The notes under the pieces: model-generated | Seen by the model: the letters and a program-made list of their open reading frames with translations, nothing else | What the model was told of the DNA's origin: nothing | Databases searched by the model: none | Source: Bacillus_AB infantis_B | GTDB taxonomy: Bacteria > Bacillota > Bacilli > Bacillales > Cytobacillaceae | Length of the DNA: 64,000 nt | Assembly (NCBI RefSeq): GCF_008180445.1 | Contig: NZ_VTER01000002.1 | Span: 310,001-374,000 of the forward strand | Direction: 5' to 3' | Made by a program: the position numbers and the translations under genes | In this document: positions 44,033-52,014 of the stretch, piece by piece | Position numbering within the stretch: the stretch's first letter is position 1 | How the letters are laid out: each line of letters begins with the position of its first letter

Positions 44033-44774
44033 CTTAGTGAGAACAGAGTGGTATAAATTAAAGAAAGATCGCTCATTCCGATTCCTGAGCTGGATGCTGC
44101 TTGCTGCAGCAGTGCTGTTTCCTCTTATAGAACTCGACAATGGTGCATCAGGTTTGCCGGCAGTAAGTGATTATTACAAGGAGAGCATTCTTAGACCCCA
44201 TGCGAATATTGTGAAGCTGATCCCCAGTATTCTCGCCGGTTTCTTTATTACGAGTGAATACTCCATAGGGACGATGAAAAGCATCGTATCTTCAGGAAAA
44301 AGCAGGCTGAGTATCTACTCTGCGAAGTTAATCGTGTTTTCTATTGGAGCGGTCATCATATCTTTGATTTTACCTATCGTGATGACCGGGACGAGTGCAG
44401 TCTATTTCGGATTTGACGGTATGCCTGACATCTCCTATTACCTTCAAACCATCGGGCTGATTGTTTTATATGGAGCTGCTTTTGCCTCCATCATGGCGAT
44501 TTTTTCAATCCTGTTCACGGACAGTGGAAAAACGATAGGATTTCTATTGATGTTCTTTATATTTGCTGACTGGCCGCTGCAAATGCTGGCAGCCAAAGTG
44601 CCGTTTTTTGAACCGATACTCAATCATTCTGTTTTTAAGCTGATCTATGACATCAGCATCGTAAACAGCTTGAACAGCAGTGACATGGTTTTCATGGTGG
44701 TGATTCCGATTCTGACGTTCCTGCTGTTTTGGGGGATAGGCGTCTTTATTTTTAACAGAAAAGAAATCAAGTAA
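44025..44774 (+). CDS. ABC-2 type permease of the same transporter
   Basis: A 249-residue membrane protein starting at ATG 44025 inside the ATPase gene's end (GGGGGTG upstream). Six transmembrane helices are apparent: FRFLSWMLLAAAVLFPLIEL, a long pair around 65-110, and three more to LLFWGIGVFIFNRKEI at the C-terminus. LIPSILAGFFITSEYSIGTM is typical of ABC-2 permeases of bacitracin and lantibiotic immunity. It forms a dimer with the ATPase at 43109. Confidence 0.9.
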   Translation: MGNLVRTEWYKLKKDRSFRFLSWMLLAAAVLFPLIELDNGASGLPAVSDYYKESILRPHANIVKLIPSILAGFFITSEYSIGTMKSIVSSGKSRLSIYSAKLIVFSIGAVIISLILPIVMTGTSAVYFGFDGMPDISYYLQTIGLIVLYGAAFASIMAIFSILFTDSGKTIGFLLMFFIFADWPLQMLAAKVPFFEPILNHSVFKLIYDISIVNSLNSSDMVFMVVIPILTFLLFWGIGVFIFNRKEIK

Positions 44775-44795
44775 CCAGAAAGCGGGTGAGGTCCA

Positions 44796-45689
44796 ATGCT
44801 CTATCTATTCATCATCGTCCTGATCGCATTCGCCATTGTCCTCACCCGTTTCTATCTGCTGAAAAAAGAAATCAAACGGACAGCCCGGCAGCTTTATCAA
44901 GTCAATCAGAATCAAACAAACAAGAAGGTTGATATCAGCTATCATGACCGCCATTTTGAGGAGCTTGCAAAGGAAATCAATAACCAGATTGACCTGACGA
45001 AACAAGCAGAGGCAGTCAAGCGCTCAACGGAAAATGAGCTGAAGCAGGCCATCTCTCATATCTCACATGATATCCGCACGCCGATGACCTCGATTCTGGG
45101 ATATATTCAGTTTTTGGAATCCGATGAACTAAGCCCCGAGTTGAAAAAAGAATACATCGCAACGATAAAAAACAGTGCAGGAAGATTAAAAATCCTCCTT
45201 GAAGATTTTTTCGAGCTGTCTATCATCGAACAAACCGATTACCCGATGAAGCTGGAGAGGGTCAGAGGCAATGACTTGATCGCAGACGCTCTATTAGGAT
45301 TTTATGAGGAATTCAAAAAGAGAAATATAGAGCCGGATATCCATATTCCAGATCATGAAATCATGATTGATGCCGATGCATCTGCTGTTAAAAGAGTCGT
45401 GGAAAACTTAGTAGTCAACGCGATTCGGTACTCAACAGGGAATGTGTCCATCAGGCTTGAAGAAAGTGATGCAGCGGTCATATTGAAGATTTCCAACACC
45501 GTCGACAAACTAAGTGAACAGGATGTACACCACATGTTCGACCGCTTCTATAAAGTCGACCAGACCCGGACAGGCAAAGGAACCGGGCTCGGTCTGCCCA
45601 TTGCCAAAAGCCTGATGGAAAAAATGAACGGCAACATCTCAGCTGAGCTAAAAGGGAACCAATTGACCATGGTTTGTGAATGGAAATAA
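44796..45689 (+). CDS. Sensor histidine kinase of the ABC transporter module
   Basis: A 297-residue kinase with only one N-terminal transmembrane helix (residues 1-21) and no extracellular domain. H-box AISHISHDIRTPMTSILGYI with phospho-His91, N-box VVENLVVNAIRYS (about 210-222), and G-boxes FDRFYKVDQTRTGKGTGLGL (about 248-267). Kinases lacking a sensor loop usually read the transporter's state. The ATG follows GGTGAGG, 21 bases after the permease stop. It phosphorylates the regulator at 42319. Confidence 0.92.
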   Translation: MLYLFIIVLIAFAIVLTRFYLLKKEIKRTARQLYQVNQNQTNKKVDISYHDRHFEELAKEINNQIDLTKQAEAVKRSTENELKQAISHISHDIRTPMTSILGYIQFLESDELSPELKKEYIATIKNSAGRLKILLEDFFELSIIEQTDYPMKLERVRGNDLIADALLGFYEEFKKRNIEPDIHIPDHEIMIDADASAVKRVVENLVVNAIRYSTGNVSIRLEESDAAVILKISNTVDKLSEQDVHHMFDRFYKVDQTRTGKGTGLGLPIAKSLMEKMNGNISAELKGNQLTMVCEWK

Positions 45690-45720
45690 GCCAAGGGGAC
45701 AGGTCCCTTGGCTCTTTTTG
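45687..45720. repeat. Element A copy 13, at the kinase stop codon
   Basis: TAAGCCAAGGGGACAGGTCC then CTTGGCTCTTTTTG. The kinase stop TAA is the first base triplet of the element, showing insertion or recruitment exactly at the gene end. Confidence 0.85.
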
Positions 45721-45845
45721 TGGTTGGGATGGGGATCTGTTTCTGTTATCTCTATAACTTGGTATGGTTAAAACTATTCCCTAAATGATTTACATAAGTT
45801 GCCTCCTGTTACAAATACTATTCTAAGGATAAGGAGGTCACATTT

Positions 45846-46859
45846 ATGGTACATAATCCAGATTTGACATCAAGTGAATTAGCTGCTGTCTGGAGTTCTT
45901 ATATGGGGGATAGCCTCAACATATGTGTAATGAAACATTTTGCAGCAACAGTTGTGGACCCGGAAGTGAAAGAAATCGTCGAATTCTCTAAAGACCTTTC
46001 TGAAGGACATCTAAATACTTTAAAGATGATTTTTCAAAAAGAAAATCTGCTTACTCCGCAGGGTTACACTGATGCTGATGTTAACGATAAAGCACCAAAA
46101 TTATATTCGGATACTTTTTATTTAAGATTTATACAAATGATGGCCAGGTATGGGTGTTTCTTAAACGGAAATGTTTTAGGAACCACATATAGAGAGGATA
46201 TAAGGGCCTATTATACTGCTGCTACGGAAGAAAGCAGTGAGTTGTATAATAGGGTTGTCAAGCTTATGGAATCAAAAGGCATACTTATTCGCTCGCCTTA
46301 TATTGCCTATCCAAAGAAAATTGAATTTGTAGATGATACCAGTTTCTTCGCCGGACATTTGACGTTAAATAAAAGACCTTTGCTCGCAATTGAAATTACC
46401 CATCTTGCTAATAATATTGAGATGAATTATGTAGGAAGAACAATGGTTGATGGTCTTGCACAAATTACAAAGTCTAAAGAAGTTAGAAAACATATGCAAG
46501 CAGGGTATGATCTTGCAACCGAAATAATAAATACTCTGGAAAAGACACTTAAAGACGAGCATCTCAGTACACCAACATCCCCTGACTCAACCATGACGAA
46601 TAGCACGGAATCCCCTTTTACAGAAAAATTGCTGATAGGTCTTAACTCAACTTTATCTGTCATTTCAATTGGCAGTTTGGGACTGGGGCTTGGAGCTAGT
46701 ATGAGAAGTGATCTGGTAGCAGAATACGCTCAATTAATTACACGAGTTGGAAAGTTTGGGGTTGCAACAGGAACCATTGCAGTTCATAACAAATGGATGG
46801 AAAAACCGCCGCAAACAGTAGATAGAAAAAAACTTCAAAAAAAAATATATGAAGACTAG
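45846..46859 (+). CDS. DUF3231 family protein
   Basis: A 337-residue protein of the DUF3231 family common in spore-forming Bacillaceae. It has two similar four-helix, ferritin-like halves: the first begins LTSSELAAVWSSYMGDSLNI (about 9-28), the second LLAIEITHLANNIEMNYVGR near 180, then a hydrophobic glycine-rich patch SVISIGSLGLGLGASM (about 275-290). Function is unknown; homologues are linked to spores or stress. ATG follows AAGGAGG at good distance. A single gene unit with its own hairpin after it. Confidence 0.85.
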   Translation: MVHNPDLTSSELAAVWSSYMGDSLNICVMKHFAATVVDPEVKEIVEFSKDLSEGHLNTLKMIFQKENLLTPQGYTDADVNDKAPKLYSDTFYLRFIQMMARYGCFLNGNVLGTTYREDIRAYYTAATEESSELYNRVVKLMESKGILIRSPYIAYPKKIEFVDDTSFFAGHLTLNKRPLLAIEITHLANNIEMNYVGRTMVDGLAQITKSKEVRKHMQAGYDLATEIINTLEKTLKDEHLSTPTSPDSTMTNSTESPFTEKLLIGLNSTLSVISIGSLGLGLGASMRSDLVAEYAQLITRVGKFGVATGTIAVHNKWMEKPPQTVDRKKLQKKIYED

Positions 46860-46900
46860 TACTTCAAGTAATCGCATGCTTGTGTTTAACATAAAACAAA

Positions 46901-46932
46901 TGGCTGCACCGTATAGATATACTGTGCAGCCA
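46901..46932 (+). terminator. Hairpin after the DUF3231 gene
   Basis: TGGCTGCAC and GTGCAGCCA form a perfect 9-bp stem with a 14-base loop; no T-run follows, so efficiency is uncertain. Confidence 0.55.
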
Positions 46933-46989
46933 GCTGATATCTGGTTTTGCTGGTTTTTGCAATGAAAAGTAAAAGGTGCTTATATCCAA

Positions 46990-47164
46990 GAAGCCAAGGG
47001 AACAGACCCCTTGGCTCTTTTTGCGATTGGGTTGGGGACATGTTCACTCAGTGTGGGGGAGCTGTGCCAATAAAAAGAAGAGCCAGGGGGTCTCTCCTGA
47101 GCCTGGGGGATAGGCCCCCTGGCTCTTTTGAAATTGGGCCAAGGGGTCTGTCCCCATGGCTCAC
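46990..47164. repeat. Element A copies 14 (cluster of three hairpins)
   Basis: AAGCCAAGGGAACAGACCCC with TTGGCTCTTTTT, then a diverged spacer, AGAGCCAGGGGGTCTCTCCT with CCCCCTGGCTCTTTTG, and GGGCCAAGGGGTCTGTCCCC then ATGGCTC. This is the densest cluster of the element and fills most of the 383-base gap before the next gene. Confidence 0.8.
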
Positions 47165-47242
47165 GGAACAGGATCGCTTAATAAGAAGGTAAATATTGTA
47201 TTTTTGTCGAAATGAGTAAATAAAACGAGTGGAGGTAGTCTA

Positions 47243-47641
47243 ATGAACCTAACAATAATCAAAAGTGTCAGAACCAATAATTTTAAAGATGAGGCTATTA
47301 TGCAAAAGATTTCAGAAATGTGGAAAGAGGCATCTGGTATTTTGGGTAACCAGGATGAGGTTAAATATGGATTGTATTATGATTACGAGAGTGATTATAA
47401 AGGAGATTATACCTTAAGTGTCGCCATAGAAAGTGGTAATAATGATTCGACGGTTAAGATCCCGAACACAGCTAAATATGAGATTTTTGAAGTGGATACA
47501 TTAGACGAGCTTGGGATACTTAATGCCTGGAGGGAGATATGGGAGCGTGAAGAGAAGGGCGAGTTGGAAAGAGCTTATTCATTTGACTTTGAAAGATATG
47601 ATCCGAATGGGGAAATTGAAATTCATATAGCTGTTAAATAG
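47243..47641 (+). CDS. GyrI-like small-molecule-binding domain protein
   Basis: A 132-residue stand-alone GyrI/AraC-effector-type domain. KYGLYYDYESDYKGDYTLSV near residues 41-60 and the later NAWREIWEREEKGELERAYS and FDFERYDP are the usual core of this fold, which binds hydrophobic cationic compounds. Glu residues in the C-terminal helix-strand (about 95-125) fit the binding pocket. ATG follows GTGGAGGTAG. Likely senses or sequesters a toxic small molecule. Confidence 0.8.
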   Translation: MNLTIIKSVRTNNFKDEAIMQKISEMWKEASGILGNQDEVKYGLYYDYESDYKGDYTLSVAIESGNNDSTVKIPNTAKYEIFEVDTLDELGILNAWREIWEREEKGELERAYSFDFERYDPNGEIEIHIAVK

Positions 47642-47698
47642 GCTGGATCAGTTCAGCATAACAATATGGAAAAGAAGAAAGATAAATGGGAGAAGAGT

Positions 47699-48019
47699 AT
47701 GTCTATACAACTAATTTTAGGTATTTATTTTATCGCTATAGGTATTGGAGAACATTACTCAACTAAGCCCGGCTTTTTTCTTTCAAAAGATACTGTACAA
47801 TGTATTGCTAAGGATGACTTACCGATCTACCTGCGTAAAATTGGAAAGATACATATAGTTCTTGGCCTACTTTTTGTTACAATGGGACAAATAGAACATA
47901 GATATAATCCTGACCTGTTGGTTTTTATTATGACGTATATTGTTTTGGGATTATCCTGTTTTTTCTTGATAATTTATTTGAATAAGAAATACTCAGGAAA
48001 ATATATATTAAGAAAATAA
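47699..48019 (+). CDS. Small membrane protein (DUF3784-like)
   Basis: A 106-residue membrane protein. ATG 47699 is preferred over the upstream ATG 47666 because GGGAGAAG lies just before it. Three transmembrane helices: SIQLILGIYFIAIGIGEH, IHIVLGLLFVTMGQIE and IMTYIVLGLSCFFLIIYL. Composition and topology are like the DUF3784 family. Function unknown. It is followed by a half copy of element B. Confidence 0.6.
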   Translation: MSIQLILGIYFIAIGIGEHYSTKPGFFLSKDTVQCIAKDDLPIYLRKIGKIHIVLGLLFVTMGQIEHRYNPDLLVFIMTYIVLGLSCFFLIIYLNKKYSGKYILRK

Positions 48020-48025
48020 TTTTCT

Positions 48026-48065
48026 GGCCGGGTCCTTATGTTCCAAATCAGCTGCCAAACCAGGC
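48026..48065. repeat. Element B copy 3, interrupted by element A
   Basis: GGGTCCTTATGTTCCAAATC then AGCTGCCAAACCAGGC, after which the sequence continues directly as element A (CAAGGGGACAGACC). The 3' half of element B (GCAGCTTTTCTTAT to GGGGCAG) is missing. Confidence 0.75.
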
Positions 48066-48126
48066 CAAGGGGACAGACCCCTTGGCTCATTTTGCTGCGG
48101 GGCCGAGGGGTCTGTCCCCCTGGCTT
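48063..48126. repeat. Element A copy 15 (two-hairpin form) inside element B
   Basis: GGCCAAGGGGACAGACCCCT then TGGCTCATTTTG, and GGGCCGAGGGGTCTGTCCCC then CTGGCTTC. It takes the place of the right half of element B. Confidence 0.85.
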
Positions 48127-48265
48127 CCTTTTTAATAGTGAGATAGCCTCTCCTGTTCAAAGGTGTTGATTAAATTTTATATAAAAAATGAACACTAAAT
48201 GTGCAAAAGTAAAACAATATCATCAAAATGATTTGAAAAAAAACAGTGGTTATCGGAGGTAAATC

Positions 48266-48544
48266 ATGACAAATGAAAAATGCGACTTGATAAACACGAA
48301 CAGTGTTAAGGAAAAGAAACTTGAAGTAATTAATGGATACACGATAAAGTACCATGCAAACGGAAAAACTATATGGTCAAAGGGTAAAATAATTGAAGAT
48401 AAGCCAGAGGGCTATTGGGAATGGTATCGTTCCGATGGCACAATAAAACGTTCAGGATATTTTGAAATGGGTGAACCTGTTGGAGAATGGGTGACCTATG
48501 ATAGCAAAGGAGAAAAATACAAAACCACCAATCGAAATAAATAG
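48266..48544 (+). CDS. MORN-like repeat protein (YwqK-type)
   Basis: A 92-residue protein with two to three MORN-like strands: GYTIKYHANGKTIWSKG, PEGYWEWYRSDGTIKRSGYF and GEPVGEWVTYDSKGEKYKTT. Similar repeats are found in YwqK, annotated as an antitoxin-like partner, although here no toxin gene is adjacent. ATG follows CGGAGGTAAATC. The stop overlaps the next element A. Confidence 0.75.
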   Translation: MTNEKCDLINTNSVKEKKLEVINGYTIKYHANGKTIWSKGKIIEDKPEGYWEWYRSDGTIKRSGYFEMGEPVGEWVTYDSKGEKYKTTNRNK

Positions 48545-48603
48545 GGACAGGTCCCTTGGCTTTTTTTGAAATTGAGCCAAGGGGTCTGTCCCCCTGGCTT
48601 CTT
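48544..48603. repeat. Element A copy 16
   Basis: GGGACAGGTCCCTTGGCTTT (left arm lost) followed by TTTTTGAAATTGAGCCAAGG then GGTCTGTCCCCCTGGCTTC. Directly after the YwqK-like stop. Confidence 0.8.
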
Positions 48604-48606
48604 CAA

Positions 48607-48646
48607 GGCAATGGATGTGTCAAATATGTTTGACACATCCATTGCC
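48607..48646. promoter_or_regulatory. 40-bp perfect palindrome at the XRE gene promoter
   Basis: Perfect 18-base arms (left begins GGCAATGGATGTGTC, right ends GACACATCCATTGCC) around TATG. The right arm contains TTGACA (48630-48635), the -35 of a promoter with TATGAT at 48653-48658 and 17-base spacing. A second palindrome, GGTGTAAAA/TTTTACACC (48662-48683), lies at the start-site region. The pair is a likely operator for the XRE regulator just downstream. Confidence 0.65.
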
Positions 48647-48706
48647 TTATTTTATGATAAAGGTGTAAAAGGTTTTTTACACCCCGGAAATGTGGAGGCA
48701 GATGCA

Positions 48707-48919
48707 ATGGAAAATAGAATCAAGGAATACAGAGAAAAAAACAGTCTTTCACAAGGGAAGTTAGCAGATTTATGTAATGTAAGCAGGCAAACTATTAACG
48801 CCATCGAAAACAACAAATATGACCCAAGTTTGCAGTTAGCCTTTGATATCGCCAGGACGTTGAAAGTTGCTTTGGAAGAATTATTTATCGCAGAGTATGG
48901 AGGGAAAGGTCATGAATAA
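48707..48919 (+). CDS. XRE-family (YozG-like) small transcriptional regulator
   Basis: A 70-residue helix-turn-helix protein: MENRIKEYREKNSLSQGKLA, then DLCNVSRQTINAIENNKYDP. ATG 48707 is preferred because GGAGG lies upstream; the longer frame from 48566 runs through element A and the palindrome. This size and the following membrane gene match the common XRE plus integral-membrane pair. It probably represses its own promoter via the palindromes upstream. Confidence 0.88.
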   Translation: MENRIKEYREKNSLSQGKLADLCNVSRQTINAIENNKYDPSLQLAFDIARTLKVALEELFIAEYGGKGHE

Positions 48920-49304
48920 AACCAAAAGCATGATTGCTATTCTAAGCTTTATTGTTTTTCTGACAATTGCAGGATTTACTGTATACCGTGGGGTTAGATT
49001 CAACACTATAGACGCTGCTGGAATATTCTTCAGTTTCCTAGCTTTAAGCTATTTTTTTAATTGGCTGAACTGGGGTGATCATGAAGGTGGTGGAGAGAAG
49101 GATGAATTAGATAGACATATTAAAACTCAAAGTGCCAAAATAGGTTATTATGTTCTGATGATTTTATCTGGTTTAATATTATTTATTTCTGAAGGAACAG
49201 GCAGTTTTAATGAAATTGACAATTATCCGCTAGTTATAGTAGTAGGACTTACTTTTGTTACAATCCCCATTACAGAATTTATATATTCTAAGAAGTTTAA
49301 ATAA
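48912..49304 (+). CDS. Membrane protein paired with XRE regulator
   Basis: A 130-residue membrane protein starting at ATG 48912, overlapping the XRE gene by 8 bases. Four transmembrane helices: MIAILSFIVFLTIAGFTVY, AAGIFFSFLALSYFFNWLN, IGYYVLMILSGLILFISEG and YPLVIVVGLTFVTIPITEFI. An EKDELDRHIKTQSAKIG loop resembles DUF2178-type proteins found with XRE partners. It probably senses or relays membrane state to the regulator. Confidence 0.75.
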   Translation: MNKTKSMIAILSFIVFLTIAGFTVYRGVRFNTIDAAGIFFSFLALSYFFNWLNWGDHEGGGEKDELDRHIKTQSAKIGYYVLMILSGLILFISEGTGSFNEIDNYPLVIVVGLTFVTIPITEFIYSKKFK

Positions 49305-49333
49305 GCCAAGGGGTCTGTCCCCCTGGCTTCTTT
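49303..49333. repeat. Element A copy 17
   Basis: AAGCCAAGGGGTCTGTCCCC then CTGGCTTCTTT at the stop of the XRE-linked membrane gene. Confidence 0.85.
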
Positions 49334-49414
49334 GGCCTGGATAATGTTTTATATAAAGCCAATCAAGGAATTTTATGTTAAAATATCCCAAATGTGTTTA
49401 GGGGGGAATTGTAT

Positions 49415-49801
49415 TTGAAGAGGCTCTTTGCGTTCCTTTTTATAACCATAATCCTTCTTACTGCTTGCCAATCTAAAACATTGTATTTTGACGGCGTAAG
49501 CCAAAACTGGTATGGAAAAATCAGAGTGATTCAGACAGAAGATACACAAGAACAAAACTTCACATTAAAGTACGAAGGGAATAATCTTAAGAGTATTGCA
49601 GGTAAAGAAATTAAATATCGGATTGAAGCAGATTCCGGCTTTACCGAGGGACAGGGAACTTTGTCTAATGGCGGGGTTCTGCAAAGTCATGATTTTGGAG
49701 ATATGTGCAGTGGGTGTGCGTTTATCCAAGAAGATACAGTGATTACAATGACTGTTGAATGGGATGAAGAAACCGAAAGTATTGAATTAAAGAAGGAATG
49801 A
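49415..49801 (+). CDS. Small lipoprotein
   Basis: A 128-residue lipoprotein: TTG 49415 start preceded by TAGGGGGGAA; signal KRLFAFLFITIILLTAC with the lipobox LLTAC. The mature part is beta-rich (SQNWYGKIRVIQTEDTQEQN, then TITMTVEWDEE) and includes a CSGC motif in HDFGDMCSGCAF. Function unknown; similar small lipoproteins in Bacillaceae are uncharacterised. Followed by an element B copy. Confidence 0.7.
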   Translation: MKRLFAFLFITIILLTACQSKTLYFDGVSQNWYGKIRVIQTEDTQEQNFTLKYEGNNLKSIAGKEIKYRIEADSGFTEGQGTLSNGGVLQSHDFGDMCSGCAFIQEDTVITMTVEWDEETESIELKKE

Positions 49802-49810
49802 CCGCCTTAT

Positions 49811-49865
49811 AACGTTTAATACTGTTCGATTAGCTGCCGTTGCAAGGCGGCTTTTCTTATAAATA
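49811..49865. repeat. Element B copy 4
   Basis: AACGTTTAATACTGTTCGAT then TAGCTGCCGTTGCAAGGCGG and CTTTTCTTATAAATAGCCG. The core stem AGCTGCC/GGCGGCT keeps pairing by a T-to-C change opposite G. Confidence 0.7.
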
Positions 49866-49968
49866 GCCGTGTGAGTCCACCACGAAAAAGCATGCAAATA
49901 GATTATAATTAGAAGAAGAGTCAGTGTTCTTTACCCTGATCATTTATGGAAGAAAAGGTGGAAATAGC

Positions 49969-50289
49969 TTGCAAGAAAAAAATGTAACAAACCGTTCAAT
50001 ATCACTTCCCAGATTAGCAAAATTTTATAGTGCCGGAATGCTGGTTGCATTTATAAGCTTTTTATTGAACGAATCCGGCATAGTGGCTCATTTGACCTTC
50101 TCAATAAACACCTTCATCGTTCTATTTCTTATTTTACCCTGTTTCTATACCTACATTATGGCATTCAGTGATTTTAATGCAGCAGCCTCCCGGGAAAAAT
50201 TGATGCTTGGCATAGTAACAATGATCGGAGTGGTAATGGGCCTGTTTGTTTGTGGTTTTCTTTTTGGGATGGAATCTGAATGGTTCTGA
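49969..50289 (+). CDS. Small membrane protein of unknown function
   Basis: A 106-residue protein; TTG 49969 is chosen because AAAGGTGGA lies 8 bases upstream. Three hydrophobic helices: AGMLVAFISFLLNESGIVA, NTFIVLFLILPCFYTYIMAF and LGIVTMIGVVMGLFVCGFLF. Not recognised. Followed by a diverged element B. Confidence 0.6.
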   Translation: MQEKNVTNRSISLPRLAKFYSAGMLVAFISFLLNESGIVAHLTFSINTFIVLFLILPCFYTYIMAFSDFNAAASREKLMLGIVTMIGVVMGLFVCGFLFGMESEWF

Positions 50290-50401
50290 TAAGATGATTA
50301 ACCGCAAGCTCAATAGTGATTGGAGGATTAATGGAAAACTTAAAAGATTTACAACTAAGTTATAAACAAAACCAATTTTCACTTGAATTTTTTTAATCCG
50401 G

Positions 50402-50475
50402 CGGATGACTATGTTTCAAAGCAGTTGCCAAATAAGATAGACTTTCTTATTCCAAAAAAGGGGCAGAATAGTTAA
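50402..50475. repeat. Element B copy 5 (diverged)
   Basis: GGATGACTATGTTTCAAAGC then AGTTGCCAAATAAGATAGAC and TTTCTTATTCCAAAAAAGGG then GCAGAATAGTTAAC. The right arm of the core stem is lost, but the flanks are clear. Confidence 0.65.
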
Positions 50476-50494
50476 CATTAAAAGAGGTGATTTA

Positions 50495-50968
50495 TTGAAA
50501 AAAATATATATTTTTTGTTTCATAAGTATTCTTCTTTCATTTCTTGGTTTCTATCTCATAGAAAATGTGTTTACAATTAGCCCTGATGTTTGGTCAGGTA
50601 ATGGAAATCCTGGTATTTTAATTATAATGCTATTCTCACCTGTTTTTGTATTAAGTTATTTTTTTATATGTAAATTGACAAGAGAAATATTAGCTAACAC
50701 CATAGTAAAGAAAAAAATAGTTATATTAATTTTCACCGTTATATCGTGTGCGTTATTGATTTTGCCAATCATCAATTATATAGATGAATTAGTAATTGCC
50801 TTGGATGGAACACCTGCTGATCCTGAATCTAAAATATATCGCTTTTGCTGGTTTAATCAGTACACAAATGGTATCTATTTTAATGTTTATACCTTTCTCC
50901 TAAGTCACCTTTTAGCTGTCATCATTGGTATCCTATCCACTATAAGAATAAAACCATATTTGTACTAA
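50495..50968 (+). CDS. Small membrane protein of unknown function
   Basis: A 157-residue protein with TTG start after AAAAGAGGTGA. Four transmembrane helices: IYIFCFISILLSFLGFYLIE, GILIIMLFSPVFVLSYFFIC, KKIVILIFTVISCALLILPI and VYTFLLSHLLAVIIGILSTI. An external loop DGTPADPESKIYRFCWFNQY separates the last two. No family recognised. Its stop TAA is shared with the first bases of an element B copy. Confidence 0.65.
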   Translation: MKKIYIFCFISILLSFLGFYLIENVFTISPDVWSGNGNPGILIIMLFSPVFVLSYFFICKLTREILANTIVKKKIVILIFTVISCALLILPIINYIDELVIALDGTPADPESKIYRFCWFNQYTNGIYFNVYTFLLSHLLAVIIGILSTIRIKPYLY

Positions 50969-51040
50969 CGGGTGCTTATGTTTCGAATCAGCTGCCATAC
51001 CAGGCAGCTTTTCTTATACCGTAAAAGGGGCAGGATAGTT
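50967..51040. repeat. Element B copy 6 (near-consensus)
   Basis: AACGGGTGCTTATGTTTCGA then ATCAGCTGCCATACCAGGCA, GCTTTTCTTATACCGTAAAA and GGGGCAGGATAGTT. The element overlaps the stop codon of the gene before it. Confidence 0.85.
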
Positions 51041-51111
51041 GAAGAGAGGTTTTAACTTGTATTCAACAATCGGGCCATCTAGTTGAAGAGGAAAAGTGAG
51101 GGAGAACTTGT

Positions 51112-51612
51112 ATGATCTATGTAAATGTTAGAGCAATAATTGAAAGAAATGGACCAAATGGAACTGAAATCGTTATACAAAAAAGGGTTAAATCTAATGA
51201 GAATAAAACACCTTATGAGCTACCTGGAGGAAGATTAGAGGAATTCGAGTCATTTTTGGAAGGACTTAAAAGAGAAGTGCACGAAGAAACAGGACTTCAT
51301 ATAACAAAGATCTTTGGGGAAGATACTAGAATTGAAACTAATGATGTGGACTCAAATGTTGAAGCTATGAAGCCTTTTGCTGTTTATCAAACGACAAATG
51401 GTCCAGTAGATTCATTAGGCGCTTATTTTCGATGTCAAGCCTCTGGTAATTTAGTTAAAGAAGGCGACGGTACTATGGATATAAAGTGGATTCCAGTAGA
51501 TGAGCTACACCATTCACTAGAGAAGGAACTAATAGATTTTAGCTGGGTCGATAAGTCTGGAATAATATATTATTTAAAATGGTATTACGCAGAAAAACAA
51601 CAAATTGATTAG
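51112..51612 (+). CDS. Nudix hydrolase
   Basis: A 166-residue Nudix protein. The Nudix box is at residues 40-62 (GRLEEFESFLEGLKREVHEE then TGL) with the catalytic REVHEE core. It hydrolyses nucleoside diphosphate derivatives; the substrate is unknown. ATG 51112 follows GGGAGAAC. One of three Nudix genes in this array. Confidence 0.9.
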   Translation: MIYVNVRAIIERNGPNGTEIVIQKRVKSNENKTPYELPGGRLEEFESFLEGLKREVHEETGLHITKIFGEDTRIETNDVDSNVEAMKPFAVYQTTNGPVDSLGAYFRCQASGNLVKEGDGTMDIKWIPVDELHHSLEKELIDFSWVDKSGIIYYLKWYYAEKQQID

Positions 51613-51934
51613 TATGATGCTATTTTATTCTGGAAAAGCGTTCATTAAATTTTCGATAATAACTTTACGAGACCTTTGTATAATATTGGAGTATTTATAT
51701 TGAAAAGATTGTTTTTCAAATGGATTGTGAAAGAAAGTACTTAAACAAACAGGTGCTTATGTTATAGATCAGCTGCCAAACCAGGCAGCTTTTCTTATAT
51801 AACAAACGGGGCAGGTTAGTTTAACAACGAATAGGGGATCCTATCCTACATCTAAAGTTGTAGGGGAATTCAAGCTAAGGCTGGAGGTAACAATTTCATA
51901 GGAAAGTAAAATTTAATTTAAGGAGGTTATATAA
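51613..51934. other. Gap with element B and promoter region
   Basis: About 320 bases holding element B copy 7 and its conserved 5' extension (TTGTGAAAGAAAGTACTTAA), plus AT-rich promoter-like sequence. No gene seen. Confidence 0.6.
51748..51822. repeat. Element B copy 7 (near-consensus)
   Basis: AACAGGTGCTTATGTTATAG then ATCAGCTGCCAAACCAGGCA, GCTTTTCTTATATAACAAAC and GGGGCAGGTTAGTTT. Confidence 0.85.
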
Positions 51935-52000
51935 GTGATCAGAGAATTATATGAAGCACATTTGCCAGTAAGTAATTTAAAAAAGTCAATTGAGTTTTAA
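51935..52000 (+). pseudogene. N-terminal remnant of a VOC (glyoxalase-like) gene
   Basis: A GTG start with a perfect AAGGAGG upstream encodes only MIRELYEAHLPVSNLKKSIE and FY before TAA. This is a typical first strand and helix of VOC-fold proteins. The rest is gone and a different VOC-like gene starts 15 bases later. Confidence 0.6.
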
Positions 52001-52014
52001 TAAGAGGTGTATTT

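Noticed and set aside
46990..47164. CRISPR-like array in the element A cluster
   Set aside because: The repeats are palindromic, unequal and unevenly spaced with no unique spacers of constant size, and no cas genes are present.
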